64,000 nucleotides of DNA from Paraspadella gotoi (Eukaryota; Chaetognatha): positions 897,238 to 961,237 of the forward strand of contig CM119270.1 in NCBI GenBank assembly GCA_051294375.1, in the 5' to 3' direction. Positions 38,501-52,300 of this stretch are shown here, piece after piece. A program made the translations under genes and the position numbers. The first letter of the stretch is position 1; every line of letters begins with the position of its first letter. A model generated the notes under the pieces. That model saw nothing but the letters and a program-made list of their open reading frames with translations. It was not told where the DNA came from and made no database searches.

Positions 38501-38755
38501 ATCTCTTCCTGATCTTTCCCCCCCTCCCCGTTGTCCCCCCCTCCTTTCACCCCAACTCCTTTTTCCCCTCTATATCACATCGCCGTTCGACTTATTACAA
38601 TTTTGTACCAAATTTTCGTACACGCATCGACTTTCTCATATTTTCAATAGTCTACACTTTTTTTTTTCGTTGATTTATCGAGACAGCCTCAGAGCCCCTT
38701 CCTCTACCGGGCGCCGTCGTCGCCGACGGTTCTGCCGAGTCGAGGCGACGAAACA

Positions 38756-40026
38756 ATGGCTTCCTTGGTGACGACGACTCGCTTCCTCTTCCTCTTCCCT
38801 TCTTCTCGAACTTCTCTGCTCCTTCCCAGATTATTGACTCGTCCTCCGCTGCGCTGCTTTGCCGCAGCCGCCGCCGCCTCGCCGTTTAGTTTGAGACGTT
38901 CCCGCCTCAAAGCGGAAGGAGGCGTCGCTAAGGTCGCGGCGGCGAAGCCGCTGACGCTAAACGGGAATCGTTGGACGAGAGGCGCGGCGACAGCAGGAGG
39001 AAGCGGCGTCGCAGAGACGGCTTCCGCGACTGCGGCGTCAGCAACGAAGGAAAATAGCGACAATAACAACGAAAACCTCTCGTTAAAAGCGACAATATCG
39101 TCGCCGTCTTTATCTGCATCCACAACAACAACAACAACTACAACTACCATCAAGGAAAACATTTTAACAATCCCCAACGTTTTAACGGGAGCTCGGATGG
39201 CGTTATCCCCCTTGATCGGTTACCTCGTTCTCATCCACAGCTATGGACCGGCCATGGTGATCTTCGTCTTCGCTGGACTCACCGACATGTTGGACGGATA
39301 CATTGCGAGAAATTTCAAAAATCAGTCGTCGACTCTCGGCATGGCGATCGACCCTCTGGCGGACAAACTACTAATGACCGTGATGGCGGTGAGTCTCTCC
39401 ATGGTCAATCTCCTCCCGCCGACGTTGACGCTACTCATCGTCACGCGTGACGTTCTTCTCATCGCTTCGGGTTTTGCCCTCCGCTGGTTCTCATTACCTC
39501 CGCCTATGACTATAAAACGGTGAGGAGAGAGCGACTGGGTGGTTTTTCTCCAGTTTGAGTTTCAAGTTCCCAAAACAGTCCATCCGTTTTATTCTTTGTG
39601 ACACTAACTTAGCGAAAGGTGACAAAAATCGTGACAATGTTAAGGAGGAAGCCCAGAATGTAATTAAATTTTTCACTTATCAGATACTTCGACATCTCCC
39701 TCCCTTCGGCCGAAGTCTACCCTACTTTCACCAGCAAATTGAACACTGTTGTGCAAATCTCCACCATCGCCGCTTCTCTCGCGGCACCGCTTTTTGGTTT
39801 CATTGACGCCACATGGTTGCGCGCCCTGTGGGTCCTCACCGGCGTCACCACTGTCGTTTCTGGCGCGAGTTATGCCTACAATGGCGCCAATTGCTTCAAG
39901 ATACTTTCAGAAAAAGAGAATGTAATTAGACATGGCTCTGGGGCATCCATGAAGGCCGTACGAGTGGCTGGAGGGGTCGGGTTTGCTCTTGGACTGATGT
40001 TTGTGATGTGGAAAGTGACTAGTTGA
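38756..40026 (+). CDS. CRLS1: cardiolipin synthase, copy A
   Basis: Two exons, 38756-39519 and 39684-40026, give 368 residues. CRLS1 joins CDP-diacylglycerol and phosphatidylglycerol to make cardiolipin in the mitochondrial inner membrane. The CDP-alcohol phosphotransferase signature is complete near residues 177-203: DMLDGYIAR, then G and DPLADK with correct spacing. ILTIPNVLTGARM precedes it. Hydrophobic segments follow, and the C-terminus aligns with the family (SKLNTVVQI, ASLAAPLFG). The first 60 or so residues are rich in Arg, Ser, Leu and Ala with few acids, as expected of a mitochondrial presequence, and are followed by a Thr/Asn/Ser linker. It begins 256 bases after NSMCE1. An acceptor-like AG at 38685-38686 lies in the leader. 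A second copy follows downstream. Confidence 0.92.
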
Positions 40027-40778
40027 TGTGATTTGTGTTAGATTTCAGAACATTTAAAGTGGAAAAGATTAAAAAGTTTTAATGACTAAAGCAAATACAA
40101 GTCGAGTAGTTTTCCAACTGCATCAATTATTCAACTATTTTTTGCAAAAATCTTCCGAACCATGTGATAATCGCTAATTTAAATTATTATATATTGCTAT
40201 ATGTCAAAAAGTGTTTTTTGATATTTCAATTTTTTTAATTGATTCTGATAGACGAAAGATGTAATTAAAACTTTTTAAAATTTTGAAGTTTTATTACTGA
40301 AAATTAGAAAAAATTTCTAACATCATCGTTAGATGATGATGATGATTATTATTTTTTTCAGGTTTTGCCCAATTTTGACCCACTTATCAAAATATTGAAA
40401 AAAGAATTGTATTTTGTGTAGACAACTTTTTATAAGCTATCTGAATCTGCTTTTAAATATACAAAATTCCAAAAAATTTTTGATATTTCCCTTCTATAAA
40501 TAAATATTTAAAAAATAATTATTTGTGCTTATACCCATTTTAAAAATAATTTGAAAATTAAAAGTTTTTTGAGAAAAGTATTAAGTTTCATTTGGAAAAA
40601 TTCTGACCCACTAACATAAATTAAATTAAATTAAATTAACATAGATTGGCCCTAGTATAGGACCAGCGCCAGCTGACAAACGACTGCCTTTTTTTAATTT
40701 TTGTTGTGTTTTAATAAATAGTTTTGTTTTTTAATATTTTTTATAGTTCCTGCTTTGGCCATTCTTGTTGCAAATAAA

Positions 40779-41997
40779 ATGTTGACTTTAAGTGAAGAGG
40801 CGCAACAGTGGCAAAAGAAACCTGTAAGTGATACTAAAAAGGATGAAAATAACAATAAAATTGTTTCATCCACATTCAACTCGACAAAATCGTCACCATT
40901 TTTATCCTCTTGCTCACCAACAAAAATCACAGGAAGAAGTGAAAATATTTTTACCATCCCCAATTTGTTAACAAGTGCAAGGATGGTATTATCTCCGTTT
41001 ATTGGCCATCTCGTTCTCACCCACAACTATAAGCCGGCCTTGGCTTTCCTTGCCATAGCTGGTTTCACAGATATGTTAGATGGTTACATTGCCAGAAATT
41101 TTAAAAATCAGGTTTTTACAATTTAAAATATTTGACTATTAACATGACCTAATAAAATAATAATAACCAAAATTGATGAAATGAAATATAAATTAAAAAA
41201 TGTATGTTTTACCCTCATCCTTGTCAGTCATCGACTCTTGGTATGGCAATTGACCCTCTGGCAGACAAGGTCCTCATGACTATTATGACCGTGTCTCTCT
41301 CACTCATTGACCTCTTTCCGCTGACACTGATGCTAACCATTGTAACGCGTGATGTTGTTCTTATATCCTCTTGGTTTGCTCTCCGCTGGTTCTCATTGCC
41401 TTCCCCCATGACCTTTAAACGGTGAGGCGAGGAGGGTGCGTAAGGGAGAGTGAATGATAAAGAAAGTAGTGACAGGAGAGTGAAAATTCAAATTAATATG
41501 ACAGGGAAAGAGAACTGTTTTTAGTTACTACTTGATAGCTTCTTTATAGCTAAAGAAACTCATTTTTTTTAATATTTATAATTATAATTTAATTATTACA
41601 ATTAATTATAATTACAACTATTATAATTTACAATTACTTCCAATTATCCTTTGATAATCAATTACTCATCAGATTCTTTGATATCTCTCTCCCATCGGCC
41701 GAAGTCTACCCTACCTTCTTCAGCAAACTCAACACCCACGTTCAGATCTACACCATCGCCGCTTCTCTCGCGGCGCCGCTTTTTGGTGCCATTGACGCCC
41801 CATGGTTGCGCGCCCTGTGGGTCCTCACCGGCGTCACCACTGTCGTCTCTGGCGCGAGTTACGCCTACAATGGCGCCAGTTGCTTTAAGATTCTATCCAA
41901 AAAGAAAGACGACTTGTCGGTGCGGACCGTGCGAGTAGCCGGTGGGGTCGCCTTCACCGTAGGGCTGTTGTTCCTGATGTGGAGATCGACTTGTTGA
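40779..41997 (+). CDS. CRLS1: cardiolipin synthase, copy B (tandem duplicate)
   Basis: Exons 40779-41111, 41228-41421 and 41673-41997 give 283 residues from the first in-frame ATG. The catalytic signature is intact (DMLDGYIARN, DPLADK). An intron, absent from copy A, splits it between Gln and Ser of NQ|SSTLG. The later intron after the Lys codon is shared. The first two exons are AT-rich in codon choice and clearly diverged from copy A, whereas the last exon is nearly identical to it. No presequence like that of copy A is visible. A good acceptor (TTTTTATAG, ending 40746) lies just upstream, so a further 5' exon may exist that I could not find. Confidence 0.82.
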
Positions 41998-42431
41998 TAG
42001 AAGTTTATTAAATTGTTTTTGAGTAGGACTGAAATTCTCAATGGTTTCGTTTCGAAAAGGATTGGACTAGTCCAGAAAGTTTTCTGTTACATAATTGAGG
42101 GGATTTTTTAAGCCCTGCAATTTTGTATTTTTTTACAATTGGTTATTGCTATTTTACATACAGTTGATCTTTTGATTAACCGACAGTAGAACAGTTTTGT
42201 TGTGTTATATGAACGTATTATTTGACGTAAATGAGTGGAAGGGCAAGTTTTAAAAGTTGCAAATAATTAAAAGTAATATCTATCCCACACAAAACGCTTT
42301 GGCGCTTTTTTCTTTTTTCCCACGGTTTTTATCCTTTTATGTTTTTTTTATATTTTCTAGGTAGTAATTACCCTTTCTGAAAAAAAAAAATAATCTCCCA
42401 CCCCCCCCTTAAATGTACCGCAATTCGTGTT

Positions 42432-45400
42432 ATGCCCCGTCGTCGTCGTCGTCTTAAAACCGGAAATGTTGACTTCAAACGGATTTCAAACGGACGCCGC
42501 AGATTTAGTTCTCTCTCTCTTCCCCGTCAACGAGTTAGCAGCCTCGTTATCGGCGCCGACCTGGCTGCCGCTGGGCTGGGCCGCGTTGCCTTACCCCAAG
42601 GGCCTCAACTTGGTGAGGGTCTTCAAGAAACCGCGAGAGATTCCGAGGTTTGCATGAGCGCTGGTTGGGGGGGGAAGGAAAGAAGAAAGTGGTTAAGCAG
42701 AAAGTTTTGTTTATCGCCCAAAAGGAATGTCACTCCCCTCATCCTCTTGCCACTCCACCAACCCTTGCCACTCCTCATCCCCCTCAATCCCTTGCCACTC
42801 CCTCATCCCTCATTCCCCCATTCCCTTGCCACTCCCCCATCCCCCTTGCCACTCCACCCCTCCTAGGCACTCCCCCATCCCTTTCCGCTTCCCCCATCCC
42901 CTTTCCGCTCCCCCCATCCCCTTGCCACTCCCCTCATCCCATTGCCACTACCCCATCCCTTGCCACTACCCCATCTCCTTGCCACTCCCCTCACCCCCTT
43001 GCCACTCCCTCACCCCTTGCCACTCCCCTCATCCCTTGCCACTCCAGATGCGACCTCCACGTCTTGTCCTCCCCAAATCTTTCCTCCACTTCGCTATCTT
43101 CGCGGCCAAATCGCCCGAGAGCGCCTCCCCCAATTCTCCTGCCTCTTCTCTCCGATTCCCGACGCCTCGGCGCCGCCCGGAACTCCGATGCCCACTCAGT
43201 ACAAACTGCTCAAGTTCGTCACCACCGTCAGCGAGGTTCCCCACGCTTGTCGTTGTTGTTGTTGTCGTCGTTTTGTTAATTTAGAAAGAGAAAGTATAGG
43301 AAAGACGAGGGGAAGGAAGGAAAGAAATAGAAAGTCATTCGGATGGTGAAAGCCAAGACATGCGGTGTGGGAAGAAACTACATAAATACCTACGAACAAG
43401 AACAAGTACTTAACGAAAGGAGAAAAAAGAACATTTCCAAAGAGGACTGAAAGAGAAAGATTTGGACTTAATCATTAGGGAGTGCATTAGCCGTTACAAT
43501 ACGAATACAATAAAATACAATTTTCGTTTTTTCTGTTTCACAGGTTCTCGAGGTTCTCTCTCTTCTCCAGTCCAGCGAAGATTTTTCGCCTGCCAATCCA
43601 ACGCCGCCGCCGCCGCAGACTCAATTGCCTCACCCGCTGCCGCAACCTCATCCGCCGCCGCCGCAACCTCATCCGCCTCACCCGCCACCGCAACCTCATC
43701 CACCTCAGCCGCCGCTGCAACCTCAACTTCAGCCGCCGCTGCAACCTCAACTTCAGCCGCCGCACGGATCTGCCCCACTTATCTATTCTACGCAGACACC
43801 GAATAGTTCGCTTCTGCCTCAGCAGCCGCCAGAGCAGCCTATACTGCAGCCTTCGCATGAATCGGCACTCCTCAACTACGCCATAGAGACGCCGAAAGGG
43901 TTGCTGCCGCAGCCGTCGCTTCCGAGCAGCAGCTCTCTCGAACGACGACAAAATTTCGTCGAAGATAAAGGGAAACGCGGAAACACCCTCTCTAAAGTCG
44001 GTGGCGATGGAAGAAGGAGTCTCGAAGATGGCGGCGGCATCGCCGGCCCTAGCATCGCCGGCGCTGGCATTCTCGATCAACAACCCCAAGAAAAAGATGG
44101 CATCATTTGCCAGGACGCGAAAACCGGGGAAATCTTTTTCGTCCCTAAACCCGTTCCTCCTTTGCGACGAACGAAGACGACGACGAATTCTTTCGTCGCT
44201 GAGGAGAAGCGTCGACGGCGAAGGGTCATCATCCCTTGCGTCGAGTGTCGGAACTCGTTTGGAAGTCAGAGCGAGTACGAGGCTCACGTCGTTAAGGGTG
44301 AGAGAAGAGGGAGAAAGAGAAGCTTGAAGGAGAGAGAGAGAGAGAGAGAGAGAGATAGATAGAGATCATTAAAAAAATATTTGATGGAAGTAAACGAATA
44401 TGAATTAATGATAAAATTGAAATCCCCAGCCTATCGATCTCAAATCAACCTTGTCGATATATCCGGCAATCATTACCGCGTCGCCATCTCCTGCCGGATT
44501 TGCGGCGCCCTTTCTCAGGATCCGGCGCGACTCGTGGTCCACTTTGCCCAATGCCATCCAGAAGCCAAGCCGCTTCAGTGCGCTCAGTGCCGAGTGGACC
44601 TCGCCGGCCTGACTGAGCTGCACGATCATTTGGAAGAGCCTGCGCTGACCAAGAGTCATCTATACCTGCAGGACTTATCCAGCCTTCTTTGGAAATTGCT
44701 GTTGAGAAACGGCCTCTTGGAGGGTGGCGCCGGCGAGGCGCCGGCCGCACGGCGCGCCAACAACGAAGATGGCGCTGCCCTCCAAATCAAATTGACGAGA
44801 CGACGACGCCGCGTTCTCGCCGGGCGCCAATTCGACCGCGACGATGACGCCTGTCTGATTGACATTGCCGACGCCGACACAGGAGGCATCATCTCCGCTC
44901 CGGCGCTGCGTCGGCAGCTGCTCGAGTTCGAAGGACGCCGCGTGAAGGGCGCCGTCGTGGAAGCGGAAGCGGCGTCAGTCGGCGCCGAACAGATCTTTAA
45001 GGGACACTGCGAGATCGAGAGGGGAGAAGGAGGCGGCGTCGTGATTCGGCTGGAAGAGGAGGTGATGGTTTAAAAGTCGCGGCGTTTTTTGTAGATCATT
45101 TCAATCTCATTTGCATATTGTCGTATTTTCATTAAGTCTTGATAAATTTCTTTTTTATGGGCTTATAGGCTTAATTTTATTATTTTAGCAAGTGATTATG
45201 CAGTTGATCCATGTTACTTAATAGATTGGATTAGCTTATAATTAATTATCCTTGTTTAATGTATATCATTTAATTCCAAGGGTCAGCCAAAAGAGATCGA
45301 GATTGACGACGAAGGCGGAGCGAGACGCATCCACGAAGCGTCGTTGTCTACGCCCATCTCTCTCGGCATTCCCGGATCCTCTCTCGGCGACACTGTCGAT

Positions 45401-45808
45401 TTCAGTTTCGGCGGCATAATAGGAGGCGGCTACGTCGGTGACGCGACAGACTTGCCGCCGTCGTCTTCCCTCGAGACGCCCATCCTTTTTCCCTCCAGCG
45501 TCGTTTCCAGTTTCCCCGACGTCGCCGGTATGTCGGATCCTCTCGTCGGCGCGGACGCGTTGACGGTGCCGTCAACGGTCGCCATGACGACAACGTGGAC
45601 AGACGACGCTGTATTCGGACATCCACTTTGTCCTGGGACGTTCTCTCTCGGCGACGGCGCCGCCATGTTGATTCTCAACTGTGGCGACGACTCAACGCCG
45701 GGGACTTTGCAGCTCACGATGCCGGTTAATCCCGGCGACTTTCCGGCCGACGATTATGGGACGGACTTTTCCGTGGGGGGCGAGGAACCCCCTGCCGACA
45801 ACAGCTGA
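42432..45808 (+). CDS. unidentified protein with C2H2-like zinc fingers
   Basis: Exons 42432-42612, 43048-43235, 43544-44297, 44430-45061 and 45281-45808 have matching phases and give 760 residues. The model rests on splice phase: the donor CTTG|GTGAGG and the next acceptor join only in this frame, giving KLLKFVTTVSE|VLEVLSLLQSS across the second junction. Visible parts are a basic N-terminus, a Pro/Gln/His-rich repeat stretch (about 135-180), and a KRRRRR cluster. Cys/His units follow: CVECRNSFGSQSEYEAH, CRICGALSQD...HFAQCH (about 396-417) and CAQCRVDLAGLTELHDH. The tail is acidic, Gly/Ser-rich. A DNA- or RNA-binding regulator is plausible but the family is not recognised. The start ATG is uncertain. 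Confidence 0.6.
42730..43045. repeat. pyrimidine minisatellite in zinc-finger gene intron 1
   Basis: Imperfect tandem copies of a CCTTGCCACTCCCTCATCC-like unit run up to the exon 2 acceptor at 43046-43047. Confidence 0.9.
44332..44360. repeat. GA microsatellite after a splice donor
   Basis: GA repeats lie within the first 65 bases of intron 3 of the zinc-finger gene, whose donor reads GTGAGAGAAG. Confidence 0.8.
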
Positions 45809-46173
45809 TCCGGCGGACTGATCCTTCTGCTGATCCTGCATTTGATCCATCTGCTGATCCCGCGGTTGATCCATCTGCTGCTGATCCAGCGACTTGAGGG
45901 AAACCAATTTCTTTTCCGTTGACCCTTTTTTATGTAGCTTTTTTTTTTCCCCCTCCGTTTTGAGATTATGTCGACAATGTTTGTTGGTTTGTTTACTTTA
46001 CAATAAGCAGATGTGATATTTGTTTATGAATTTCGTATTTTATATCCATCATTATTAATTTTCTCACCTTTTTTTAATATAAAGCGCGAGCGTGCCCGAA
46101 TCCCCTTCCCCTTTTTTCCCCGCTCGATTCGTCGAGTCACGACGATTAAAAAAAAAACAAACACACAAACTAA

Positions 46174-48077
<1,904 letters not shown>

Positions 48078-48318
48078 AGAAGATAAAGACGACGACGACG
48101 ACGACGAATATTAAGCGTGGGAAGTTTTATTTTTTGAAGAGAGATATTTCGAACAGAAAACTAAAGGAAGAAAACCCGGATGTGGATGAGTTAATTGGAA
48201 GTGAATAGGAAGAAAACCCGGATGCGGATGAGTTAATATAACGCAACCTTATTTTTTTTTCCTTTTCTTGGTTTTTTTTTGGGGGGGGGAAGGAATACAA
48301 GACGTTCATTAACAAATG

Positions 48319-48385
<67 letters not shown>

Positions 48386-49311
48386 CACCTTGGCGTCTAG
48401 TCACGCTCTCTGTGTAGGACTAGCGATATTAGATTTTTTCGTAACTTAGCGGTACTCGCCGTGGGATGGCGTTGAGAGTCGACTTGGTAGTCAAATTAAG
48501 CCGCGTTTCCTCGTCAACGGCCTAATAAAAAAAATACTTCTTGTTATTTCGAGATGACCAGAGTTTAACACTGCCTATTATTGATACTAGTATAATTATT
48601 AATATATCATTTTTCTAGTGCCGCTATCCTTTTATTAAATACTATTATTATTACGATTTATTGCAAACGTGACGAATGCTAATTGCGCACAGTTGGAAAC
48701 GAGGACGTTGTTTACCGAGTCATCGCTAAACAGGGATGACAAGTTGACTGCCTCGTTCTTTTTCGCTCGTTTTATTGTTATTATTATTATTATTATTAAT
48801 ATAAATATTATGTCCCGTCGGAGACTTAGCCTTAAATATTCGGGAGCCGAGTTAACGCGGTTAACTTCTCTTCAGTCTTGTCTTTTGTTTTGTTGATTTT
48901 TCGTTTTTTTCGAGATAATTTTTTTTTTAATTTGCACATAAGCGTTTGACTTAAAGGAATTGTTTCTTATTGTATGTGATTATTTTCTCCTTTTTTTTCG
49001 CCCGCACTTTTTAAAAAAAAACACTTGGCACAAATTCTTAGGTTGGGTTAAAAACGGAATCACACGTGATCACTGATCAGTGATTGTGAAAACAGTTTCC
49101 AGTTTTGCAAATAAAAGATCAAATTGAATGTATGTGTTTTTTTAAACAAATTCTTAAGCTTTGTGATAAACCAATAACAGAATTAGATACGAAATTATAT
49201 CAGTTGGTGAATGATTCTTTTTTTGTTTCCCCTTCGTTTTTCTTTTCAAAACAACTTTTATTAAAAAGCAAAACTCGTCTAAGTTGGGGAAAAAAAAACA
49301 AAGGGGACGCC
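48078..49311. other. S6K-BUB1 intergenic region
   Basis: It contains a direct repeat of about 30 bases (GAAGAAAACCCGGATG, about 48166 and 48209), a GA microsatellite at 48321-48381, and AT-rich sequence. No gene is recognised. Confidence 0.55.
48321..48381. repeat. GA microsatellite
   Basis: About 60 bases of uninterrupted GA repeat. Confidence 0.95.
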
Positions 49312-52300
49312 ATGTCGTCAGAGGAAGTGAAGAAAACGAAGATGGCGTTCGAGAAAAGAATCGCTCAATTCTCAGCGGACTCCGACGTCGTGATCCTCGC
49401 CGGCCCGGACCACCCGCTGGAGGTCTGGTGGCGTTACATCCTTTGGGCGCAGAGGAACGGCGTCCCCAAATTCGTCAAGGATCTCTGCCAGCGCTGCCTG
49501 GAGAACCTGATGACGGCGCCACGTCTTCTCGACGGCATCGACGCCGCATCCGACGAGCGCCTCTGCAATATATGGCTCAAAGTGGCCAACTCCCTCGACA
49601 AGGATCGCTCCTCCGTCTACGAACACATGTACCGAGAGAAGATCGCCTGGAAACTCGCTCTCTTCTACACCAACTGGGCAGAGTACACTCATCTAGCGGG
49701 TAACGTCAAGTTCGCCGTCAAGATCCTCAAAAGCGGATTGCGCAAAGAGGCGACGCCAAAGGAGAAGCTCTTGGAATGCCTCGCCAGGATTTCGCCCGGA
49801 GCTGAAGCGGCGGATACTGCAGCGGTCGCTGCTTCGACGCTTACGGCGGCGTCCGAAAGCTCGAAGCACGAATCATCTTCAGCGACTGCAGGGAATTCTA
49901 CAGCAGCCTCTTCAGCAACATCGACTCTCACAACGACGGCCTACACGGCGAGCATTTCCGAAGCCTCGGCACAAGCCACCGGCGCCGATCCAGTTCCCAA
50001 CTCGATCTTCAAGTTTTGCGTCGGTTGGGAACAATCGCCCGAGGAGACTCGCTTCCTGCGGTGGTGTCGCCAAGGTCGAGCTGAGGCGGACCAACTGCGC
50101 GTTCGCCTCATCAAGGCTGAGAAAGCAGCGGCGGCGGCTGTGGCGGCGGCCGAGGCAGCAGCCAGGAGCGCGGCGGCGGAGCGAGAGAGGGCCGACCGAC
50201 TCGCCGCCCTCCACCAGAAAAACCTGGAAGATTTGGAGAAAGGATTTGCAGCGCATCTCGAGGCGACTATGAAGAAATTTCACGTCCAGTTGGAGGAGAA
50301 AGAAGAGGAGATCAAGACGCTACATCTCAAGTTGAAGGAGCTGGCGGCGAGGAATGGAGGAGGAGCGGCGATGGGGGAAGGTGGAGCCGTCCAAGTCGGA
50401 GAAACTGGAGCAGAGAAAAGGGATCAGATCGTCGCCATGTTGACGCCCAAGGGACCGATGGTCAAGCGTCAAAGCTCAGGTGGGCGTTGGTTTAGTGAGA
50501 AAAGAATGGTTGGAAAAAGGGATAAGTGCGAAGAGTAAAGGGGAGGGAGAAAGGAGTGGCACGATGAAAATAAAATGCGGAATGAATTGAGATGTTTGAG
50601 ATCGAGAATGATTTATTTTCCCACCAGGATAACAATAGCAACAATATCTAACAATGAGATAAAAAAAAATTAAGTACATTAGGACAATGACAAATGGAAG
50701 AAATCTGAGAAAGAGAACCCCATGCTATTCTCTCCCGCCCCCACCCCCAATTTTCTTTCTTATCCAGGCGAAGCGGCCTACAACCGAACAGGCATGGCCT
50801 CCCCGACAATCAACGCCCGCTTGGCTCAGGCTCAAGTCTTGGCTCTCTTCAATCACACCCTCAATTTCGCTCCGGTCGAACCTTCGATCGTCGGCGCCGA
50901 CGCCTCTTCCTTCGCCGCGCCACTTCCGGCGAAAGGCCCGCTTTTCGACGAGGACAAGGAGAACCGCGGGACGGACAACGCTGCTGCTGCAACCGCCGCC
51001 TCGGCAACGCCCTTCGCCATCTTCAAGGATCCTACAGAAAAGCTTAGTCAAGCGCAGAAGCTGGCGGCGCGACAGCGCCCTCTCGCCGCGGCGCCGGCAA
51101 ATGACGAGAACGCGCCGTCGGCGATCAACGATGAAAACGCGGCACCTTTTGAGAGACGACCATTTGTGGTGAGTTAATTTATTGTAAAGTAAATTATTAA
51201 TTATTAATTAACTTGGATAATTGGATGATATAAATTAATTTGTGATTTAATTCAGCGTAATAAGTAAAGTATATATTTATTGATGTAATCAAAATTAAAC
51301 GCCTTTCCACTCTTGCGACAGCAAGCGCCCCCCAACCCTCCCTTCGCTCCACCCAAATCCGACTTCTTCTCCGGCGACGTGACTTCCTTCAATCCTCCGG
51401 AATCTTCAACCGTCAACGTCGCCTCCATCCAAGGCGTCAAGAGCGTCAGGCAGCTCTGTCAGGACGCCACCGTCAAGTTTAACGTCCCCGTCAAGGCTTT
51501 GATCAAGGACGCCGACGAAGAGATGGACGATGGTGAGATTTTGTGGGATTTGGCTGCAGTCGTGGTTAAGAAATGATGGGAAATTATAAGCAGACGAGGG
51601 CGAACATTCTACCTCCAAGGAAGTTAAAAATTCAAATATTTAACAAAGTAGAGTAATAAAGCATTGACCCTCTTTTAAAAACTTTCTTTATTTTTCTTTT
51701 CGAAATCTATGCTACTGCAACATGCAAATAAGATTTTCATCCTCTTATATTTTTCTATCAGACGGACACGCGATCGGCGAAATTGGCGACATTTCCCAAT
51801 TCGTTCCACCCAGCAGCAGCACGCGCAACTGGAACGCGCTGGCGAAAGCCGCGCAGCAGAATCCGCTCGACGATGGCAGAGAAAAAGACGCCGCGAAGCC
51901 GCCGCCGAGAGAAATCGAGAGGCCGGCGCGATACGGCATCGATCGACCCTCTGGGCCACCGCCGGCTCCCTCGTCCAATTTCGGCCAATACGACGCCGGT
52001 TTGATCGAAGGCGCGGGATTGACGGACGGCGCTCTCGGTGAAGGTTGGTCTCTGTCTCTTTCCCCCTCTCCCCATCCCCCCCTCCCTTCCCCCTCTCTAA
52101 ATTCCATCCCTTCCCCCCTCTCTAAATTCCATCCCTTCCCCCCTCTCTAAATTCCATCCCTTCCCCCTCCCTAAGGAAATCTCCTCACCATCTACGAAGT
52201 CTCCAAAGAATTCTCCCAAATCAGCGTCGGATCCAATCATCGCTTTTCCTCCTCCTCCTCTTCCTCCTCCAGCGGCTCCGCTACGGCGCTGAGCAAATCC

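Noticed and set aside
49105-49311. In-frame N-terminal extension of BUB1
   Set aside because: AT-rich, no similarity to BUB1, and lies before the region where family similarity begins; kept only as a start-site uncertainty.
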